Shown here one piece after another: positions 59,811 through 64,000 of a stretch of 64,000 nucleotides of DNA; position 1 is the stretch's first letter, and each line of letters begins with the position of its first letter. The stretch covers positions 558,001 through 622,000 of the forward strand of contig NZ_JANCNS010000002.1 of NCBI RefSeq assembly GCF_022570735.2, in the 5' to 3' direction. A model generated the notes under the pieces. That model was not told where the DNA came from, did no database searches, and worked only from the letters and a program-made list of their open reading frames with translations. Source of the stretch: Christiangramia oceanisediminis. Its GTDB lineage: Bacteria; Bacteroidota; Bacteroidia; Flavobacteriales; Flavobacteriaceae. The position numbers were made by a program, and so were the translations under genes.

Positions 59811-60449
59811 TTGACAAACGCTTTAGAATATAACTCCGAAAGGAGCAAACTGATAATACCTGAATACGGTAGGCATCTGCAAAAAATGGTAGAGCACGCC
59901 GTAAGCATTGAAGATGATGCTGAAAGGAATAAGGTAGCCCGTTCCATCATCGCGGTGATGGGAAATATGAATCCTCATCTTCGGGATGTGCCCGATTTTC
60001 AGCATAAATTATGGGATCAGTTATTTATTATCAGTGACTTCAAACTGGATGTTGATTCTCCATTTCCGAAGCCTACAAAGGAAATGCTGGCTGAGCGCCC
60101 GGATATGCTAAACTATCCTGAAAACAATCCGAAATATCGCTTTTATGGCAATAACATCAAAAGAATGATAGATGCCGCGAAAGATATGGAAGAAGGTGAT
60201 TTTAAAGAAGCCCTGGTGCTTACCATTGCCAATCATATGAAGAAATCCTACCTTAACTGGAACAGGGATTCTGTGGATGATGAAGTGATCTTTGAACATT
60301 TGAAAGATCTTAGCAATGGCAAGATCAACCTTAAAAATGCCGATGAAGACCTAAGTGAGGCTTCAGATCTTATTAGAGGTGGAGGCAACAAAAAGAAGTA
60401 TTCCAAATCAAAAAAGTCAGGCCGAAAAGGAGGCCGTAAACGCCACTAA
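59811..60449 (+). CDS. DUF4290 domain protein
   Basis: A 212-residue Bacteroidota-specific protein of the DUF4290 family. It starts from TTG 59811 because the conserved SKLIIPEYGRHLQKMVEHA lies before the first ATG. Other marks: DFQHKLWDQLFIISDF and KRMIDAAKDMEEGD. The C-terminus is a Lys/Arg/Gly-rich tail (KKKYSKSKKSGRKGGRKRH), which would bind nucleic acid. Function not known. It precedes murA by 15 bases. Confidence 0.87.
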   Translation: MTNALEYNSERSKLIIPEYGRHLQKMVEHAVSIEDDAERNKVARSIIAVMGNMNPHLRDVPDFQHKLWDQLFIISDFKLDVDSPFPKPTKEMLAERPDMLNYPENNPKYRFYGNNIKRMIDAAKDMEEGDFKEALVLTIANHMKKSYLNWNRDSVDDEVIFEHLKDLSNGKINLKNADEDLSEASDLIRGGGNKKKYSKSKKSGRKGGRKRH

Positions 60450-60464
60450 ATTCACAATCTTTTA

Positions 60465-61778
60465 ATGGGAACATTTCAAATTGAAGGCGGGCATCGTTTA
60501 AGCGGGGAAATTCAACCCCAGGGAGCTAAAAACGAGGCGCTGCAAATTCTGTGTGCAGTACTGCTTACCGATGAAAAAGTAATAATCAATAATATTCCGG
60601 ATATTCTGGATGTGAACAAGCTAATCAATTTGCTTGGCAATCTTGGAGTAAAGGTAGAAAAACTTGGAAAGGGAAGTTATTCCTTCCAAAGTGATGAACT
60701 GGATATGGACTACCTCGCCAGTGACCAGTTTAAGGTCGACGGGGGTGGACTTCGTGGTTCTATCATGATCGTTGGTCCGCTATTAGGAAGATTCGGGAAG
60801 GGTTTTATTCCGAAACCCGGTGGTGATAAAATTGGGAGAAGAAGGCTCGATACCCATTTTGAAGGTTTTATGAAGCTGGGTGCCAGCTTCAGGTATAATA
60901 AAGAAGAACGTTTTTATGGAGTAGAAGCTCCAAACGGACTTAAGGGAGATTTTATGCTCCTTGAAGAAGCTTCGGTTACCGGTACAGCGAACATCGTGAT
61001 GGCAGCTGTTCTCGCTAAAGGAACGACTACGATCTATAACGCGGCCTGTGAGCCTTACCTTCAGCAATTATGCAAAATGCTGAATTCAATGGGAGCCAAG
61101 ATACAGGGAGTGGGCTCTAACCTGCTTACTATTGAAGGTGTTGAAAAACTTGGAGGTTGCGAGCATACTATCCTTCCAGATATGATCGAAATTGGATCCT
61201 GGATTGGTCTTGCAGCCATGACCCAAAGCGAGATCACTATTAAGAATGTGAACTGGGACATGCTTGGAATCATTCCTATAACTTTTAGAAAATTAGGTAT
61301 CAACCTGGAAAGAAAAGGTGATGATATTCATATTCCCGCTCATACCGATGGATACGAGGTACAGAGCTTTATAGATGGGTCTATCATGAACATCAGCGAT
61401 GCTCCATGGCCCGGATTTACGCCAGACCTGCTTAGTATTATGCTGGTTATCGCTACACAAGCTCGAGGAAGCGTGCTTATCCATCAAAAAATGTTCGAAA
61501 GCCGACTATTCTTCGTGGATAAATTAATAGATATGGGGGCAAAGATCATATTATGTGATCCGCATAGGGCTACCGTGATTGGCCACGACTTTAAATCTCA
61601 ACTGAAGGCAACAACCATGACGAGTCCTGATATCAGGGCTGGGATCTCACTGCTTATTGCGGCACTTTCTGCTAAGGGTACTTCGACTATCCATAATATT
61701 GAGCAAATTGATCGAGGTTACGAAAATATTGAAGAGCGACTAAGAGCGATAGGCGCGAAGATCACGAGGCTTAATTAA
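60465..61778 (+). CDS. murA: UDP-N-acetylglucosamine 1-carboxyvinyltransferase with Asp active site
   Basis: A 437-residue MurA. It transfers enolpyruvate from PEP to UDP-GlcNAc, the first committed step of peptidoglycan synthesis. Both half-barrels are recognisable: GAKNEALQILCAVLLTDEKV, GSIMIVGPLLGRFG and EEASVTGTANIVMAAVLAKG in the first, and the closing EQIDRGYENIEERLRAIGAK. At the fosfomycin target loop the usual GGC is GGD (Asp121), with KPGGDKIGRRRLDTHFEGF. Asp at this site is known in naturally fosfomycin-resistant MurA. Terminator at 61801. Confidence 0.95.
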   Translation: MGTFQIEGGHRLSGEIQPQGAKNEALQILCAVLLTDEKVIINNIPDILDVNKLINLLGNLGVKVEKLGKGSYSFQSDELDMDYLASDQFKVDGGGLRGSIMIVGPLLGRFGKGFIPKPGGDKIGRRRLDTHFEGFMKLGASFRYNKEERFYGVEAPNGLKGDFMLLEEASVTGTANIVMAAVLAKGTTTIYNAACEPYLQQLCKMLNSMGAKIQGVGSNLLTIEGVEKLGGCEHTILPDMIEIGSWIGLAAMTQSEITIKNVNWDMLGIIPITFRKLGINLERKGDDIHIPAHTDGYEVQSFIDGSIMNISDAPWPGFTPDLLSIMLVIATQARGSVLIHQKMFESRLFFVDKLIDMGAKIILCDPHRATVIGHDFKSQLKATTMTSPDIRAGISLLIAALSAKGTSTIHNIEQIDRGYENIEERLRAIGAKITRLN

Positions 61779-61800
61779 GAGCAAGAAAATATTGGTATAA

Positions 61801-61830
61801 AAAAAGCTGTTCTTCTCGAACAGCTTTTTT
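61801..61830. terminator. Bidirectional terminator between murA and the convergent gene
   Basis: AAAAAGCTGTTC-TTCTC-GAACAGCTTTTTT: 12-bp stem with poly-A and poly-T on opposite sides, so it works for both strands. Confidence 0.9.
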
Positions 61831-61854
61831 TATGATTTTAAAGGAAGTGACAAC

Positions 61855-62079
61855 CTAGGCTTCTACTTCATTTTCTTTATTGATCCACCTGATAAGCAAT
61901 TTGGAGTCCATTGTTGGAAAGAAATCGGTGCTGCCCATGTCATCCACAGGAACTTCGAATCTTATTTTGGTTCCATCTTCTAAACTAGCTTCATAATAAG
62001 CAACTTTAATCCTGATGAACTGCAATATTGCTTCCGGATTTTGTTTATATAAAGCTTTTTTAATTTCGTTAAGTTCCAT
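61855..62079 (-). CDS. Small conserved protein, unknown
   Basis: A 74-residue protein, cytosolic, no signal. It reads MELNEIKKALYKQNPEAILQ then FIRIKVAYYEASLEDGTKIR, FEVPVDDMGSTDFF, DSKLLIRWI. A beta-rich small domain. I do not know the family; such genes are found next to the following gene in Bacteroidota, I believe. It lies 17 bases after the large conserved gene on the same strand, likely cotranscribed. Confidence 0.65.
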   Translation of the reverse strand: MELNEIKKALYKQNPEAILQFIRIKVAYYEASLEDGTKIRFEVPVDDMGSTDFFPTMDSKLLIRWINKENEVEA

Positions 62080-62096
62080 TTCTTTAAAAATATCGA

Positions 62097-63560
62097 TTAA
62101 ACTTCTTCTGTTTTTGCTTTCTGTTTATTTTCCTTGTAATTAAAAAGATTCTGGTCCTTGATCATTTTCGTGGTCTTCTCAGGCAACATATCTTCCCAGC
62201 CTTCTTTCCCTTCGGTGATCATTTTCAGGACCTCTCTTGAGTAAATGTCCAGGATGTCAGGATTATAGTTGGTAATATCTTCCACACGACCATTGTACTT
62301 AAAGAACTTATACAGTTCTTTCATACGCGGATGCACCTTAAGGTTTTCGCTAGTAGTAAGCTCGCCGGTTTCCGCATCTTTAAGAGGGTATAGGTAAACT
62401 TTAAGATCTTTAAAGAACAGTTTTCCGAAGGCCTCCAGAATACCACCACTTAGATGTCGGTAATATTTCTCATCGAAGATATCTACCAGGTTGTTCACGC
62501 CCATGGTTAGGCCCATTCGCTGTTTTGAATATCTGGAGAAATACTCAACCAGGCGATAATACTCCTGGAAGTTGGAGATCATAACAGTTTGTCCAAGAGA
62601 GCATAAAAGCTCAGCACGATCCATGAAATCGCGTTCATCGATCTCACCTTCGGCTCTCAGGTTAGACAACGTGATCTCGAAAATGATCTCTGTATTTTCT
62701 TCTGAAACCTTTGATTCGCTAAAGAACATCTCCTTTGAGCGTTCATACATGTCCATGTTTACCTTGGTAACGGGACGAAAACTTCCTCTAAGTGCCAGGA
62801 TGTTCTTTTTGTAAAGGATCTTGGCGGGAAGAACATTGTTCCCGTCTGGCCCGAACATAACTGCTTCGGTCATGCCATTCTTCACGAGTTGCAAACTCAT
62901 CAAACGATTATCCACATTTTCGAATCTAGGACCCGAAAAGTTAATGGTGTCGATCTCGATTTGATCTTTATCTATATGATCATAAAGATACCTGAGTAGT
63001 TTCTTAGGGTTATCATATTTATAATATGCTCCGTAAATAAGGTTAACGCCCAGGATTCCGAGGGTGTTCTGCTGGTGCCTCGCATCGTTCTCATGAAAAC
63101 GAACATGAAGCAGGATCTCGTTATAATCTTCTTTTGGATCAACCTGATACCTGATTCCAACCCATCCGTGACCTTTATACTTCTTTGCGAAATCTATGGT
63201 CGCTACCGTGTTGGCATAAGTAAAGAACAGTTTATTAGGATGTTTTTCTCGGGAAATTCGCTGTTCAATAAGATTGGTTTCGTGAGCCAGCATTTTCTTC
63301 AGCCTTGCTTCGGTCACATAACGCCTGTCGCTTTCAACACCATAAATAGCATCACTAAAATCCTTGTCATAGGCACTCATTGCCTTGGCAATAGTACCCG
63401 ATGCACCACCGGCCCGGAAAAAGTTTCTAACCGTTTCCTGGCCTGCACCAATCTCAGAAAACGTCCCGTAGATGTTTTCATTTAAATTGATGCGAAGGGC
63501 TTTACTATTTATTGAAGGAACATTTTCAAATTCCTTGTCGCCCATTATAGTAATTGGCAT
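62097..63560 (-). CDS. Conserved Bacteroidota protein of unresolved function
   Basis: A 487-residue cytosolic protein from ATG 63560 (MPITIMGDKEFENVPSINSK). The longer start at 63710 would cross the divergent gene and promoter. Features: ALRINLNENIYGTFSEIGAG, the Gly-rich FRAGGASGTIAKAMSAYDKD, KKYKGHGWVGIRYQ and a helical C-terminus. Relatives in the phylum are, from memory, sometimes labelled nicotinate-nucleotide adenylyltransferase, but I see no (H/T)IGH-type nucleotidylyltransferase motif, so I do not accept it. Widespread conservation suggests a housekeeping role. Start could also be Met6 at 63545. Confidence 0.6.
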   Translation of the reverse strand: MPITIMGDKEFENVPSINSKALRINLNENIYGTFSEIGAGQETVRNFFRAGGASGTIAKAMSAYDKDFSDAIYGVESDRRYVTEARLKKMLAHETNLIEQRISREKHPNKLFFTYANTVATIDFAKKYKGHGWVGIRYQVDPKEDYNEILLHVRFHENDARHQQNTLGILGVNLIYGAYYKYDNPKKLLRYLYDHIDKDQIEIDTINFSGPRFENVDNRLMSLQLVKNGMTEAVMFGPDGNNVLPAKILYKKNILALRGSFRPVTKVNMDMYERSKEMFFSESKVSEENTEIIFEITLSNLRAEGEIDERDFMDRAELLCSLGQTVMISNFQEYYRLVEYFSRYSKQRMGLTMGVNNLVDIFDEKYYRHLSGGILEAFGKLFFKDLKVYLYPLKDAETGELTTSENLKVHPRMKELYKFFKYNGRVEDITNYNPDILDIYSREVLKMITEGKEGWEDMLPEKTTKMIKDQNLFNYKENKQKAKTEEV

Positions 63561-63598
63561 ATTTTTTCTTTTAGGTAAACAATGTTTTTTGTGTACTT

Positions 63599-63628
63599 CA
63601 AAAGTACTAAAAGCGCTAGGCATACAAA
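63599..63628 (-). promoter_or_regulatory. Promoter TTTG-N18-TACTTTTG
   Basis: Minus strand: TTTG (63625-63628), 18 bases, TACTTTTG (63599-63606). Good Bacteroidota consensus match. It gives a leader of about 34 bases to the ATG at 63560. Confidence 0.65.
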
Positions 63629-63638
63629 AAAATATATT

Positions 63639-63646
63639 TACTTTTG
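63639..63646 (+). promoter_or_regulatory. Plus-strand -7 box TACTTTTG
   Basis: TAnnTTTG match on the + strand, 18 bases before the TTG start of the metallo-hydrolase. The -33 element is not clear. Confidence 0.4.
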
Positions 63647-63664
63647 TGTCAAAAATAACAGCCT

Positions 63665-64000
63665 TTGGAAGTAATTTTTCTAGGAACGGGAACATCTCAG
63701 GGAATACCAATTATCGGGAGTGAACACCCGGTATGTCTTAGTGAAAATCCAAAAGACAAACGGCTGCGTGTTTCTGTTCTAATTTCCTGGAACGAACATA
63801 ACATCCTAATAGATTGCGGGCCCGACTTCAGGCAGCAAATGTTGGCTAATGATGTGAAGCACCTTGATGGAATTTTTTATACCCACGAGCACAACGATCA
63901 TACTGCAGGACTGGACGATATAAGGCCATTTTTCTTCAGGCAGGGCGATATCCCGGTCTATGCTCATAAACGCGTGCTGAAAGCACTTCGCAAACGATTT
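63665..64000 (+). CDS. PhnP-like metallo-beta-lactamase fold hydrolase, partial at window end
   Basis: 112 codons from TTG 63665, cut by the window end. It reads LEVIFLGTGTSQGIPIIGSE, then ILIDCGPDFRQQM and FYTHEHNDHTAGLDDIRPF, with the HxHxDH zinc motif at THEHNDH. The GTGTSQG(I/V)P start and the HEHNDHTAGLDD box are those of PhnP-like/cyclic-phosphodiester hydrolases. A TTG start is chosen because no ATG lies before the conserved first strand. Full length is probably about 255 residues. Confidence 0.88.
   Translation, partial: MEVIFLGTGTSQGIPIIGSEHPVCLSENPKDKRLRVSVLISWNEHNILIDCGPDFRQQMLANDVKHLDGIFYTHEHNDHTAGLDDIRPFFFRQGDIPVYAHKRVLKALRKRF

Noticed and set aside
62097-63560. Nicotinate-nucleotide adenylyltransferase label
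   Set aside because: I remember this label on relatives but see no (H/T)xGH-type nucleotide-transfer motif, so the function stays open.

Overview
The window looks like a chromosome segment of a marine or halotolerant Flavobacteriaceae (Gramella/Salegentibacter-like; the genus is an inference). The signs are a low to moderate GC content, promoters of the Bacteroidota type (TTTG, 18-19 bp, TAnnTTTG), few Shine-Dalgarno sites, and Bacteroidota-restricted families (DUF4290, DUF6660, CusA-TolC fusion, START-like protein). It divides sharply in two. Bases 1 to about 52.6 kb are an accessory island with almost every gene on the + strand. From the tRNA-Met(CAT) at 53.27 kb to the end is core chromosome with genes on both strands.

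Island, region by region. (A) 24-10130: a stress and nucleotide-recycling run (tandem universal stress protein, ATP-cone/Mrr nuclease, beta-CASP RNase-like hydrolase, AMP phosphorylase-like enzyme, short PRPP synthetase, two small proteins), then a CPH-type copper ATPase and an MFS exporter. (B) 10131-11587: a decayed tyrosine recombinase and a gene-poor stretch. (C) 11588-34407: a large copper/silver module with DUF3347 and DUF305 proteins, a relic outer-membrane protein, an APC permease, a multicopper oxidase broken by one stop codon, a Met-rich repeat lipoprotein, SHOCT and DUF302 proteins, DUF2231 protein, K+ channel, four-helix Cys-rich copper protein, a VKOR-like/glycosidase/unknown/SDR run, a CPC-type CopA with two HMA and two CPMH domains, DUF6660, a CusA-TolC fusion, CusB and a PII-like protein. 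(D) 34423-47671: a second metal/ion module with two Fur-family regulators, a tandem SpoIIAA/SHOCT duplication, a membrane-anchored AlbA_2 protein, a zinc-ribbon gene with an in-frame TGA, bestrophin, MgtC, a P1B-4 ATPase, lipoamide dehydrogenase, NhaA, a CDF-like transporter, LspA and a Na+/Ca2+ exchanger-like protein. (E) 47672-52633: a defence remnant with a truncated ORF, an AlbA_2/TPQV-repeat protein and HsdR, without HsdM or HsdS.

Core. tRNA-Met, START-like protein, class IV aminotransferase, YqgE, HU, then the minus-strand operon NTPase-recQ-fmt, the plus-strand run DUF493-DUF4290-murA, two minus-strand conserved proteins, and the start of a PhnP-like metallo-hydrolase cut by the window end. 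MurA carries Asp at the usual Cys115 position.

How it works together. The island combines cytosolic Cu/Ag export (CopB, CopA), trans-envelope efflux (CusA-TolC with CusB), periplasmic copper handling (oxidase, Met/His/Cys-rich proteins, DUF305/DUF3347), Zn/Co/Fe-type export (P1B-4, CDF) and cation or pH homeostasis (NhaA, exchanger, MgtC, channels). The relic recombinase and the position against the 3' end of a tRNA gene fit an integrated element that has lost mobility. No CRISPR array, rRNA, intact transposase or conjugation gene was seen.
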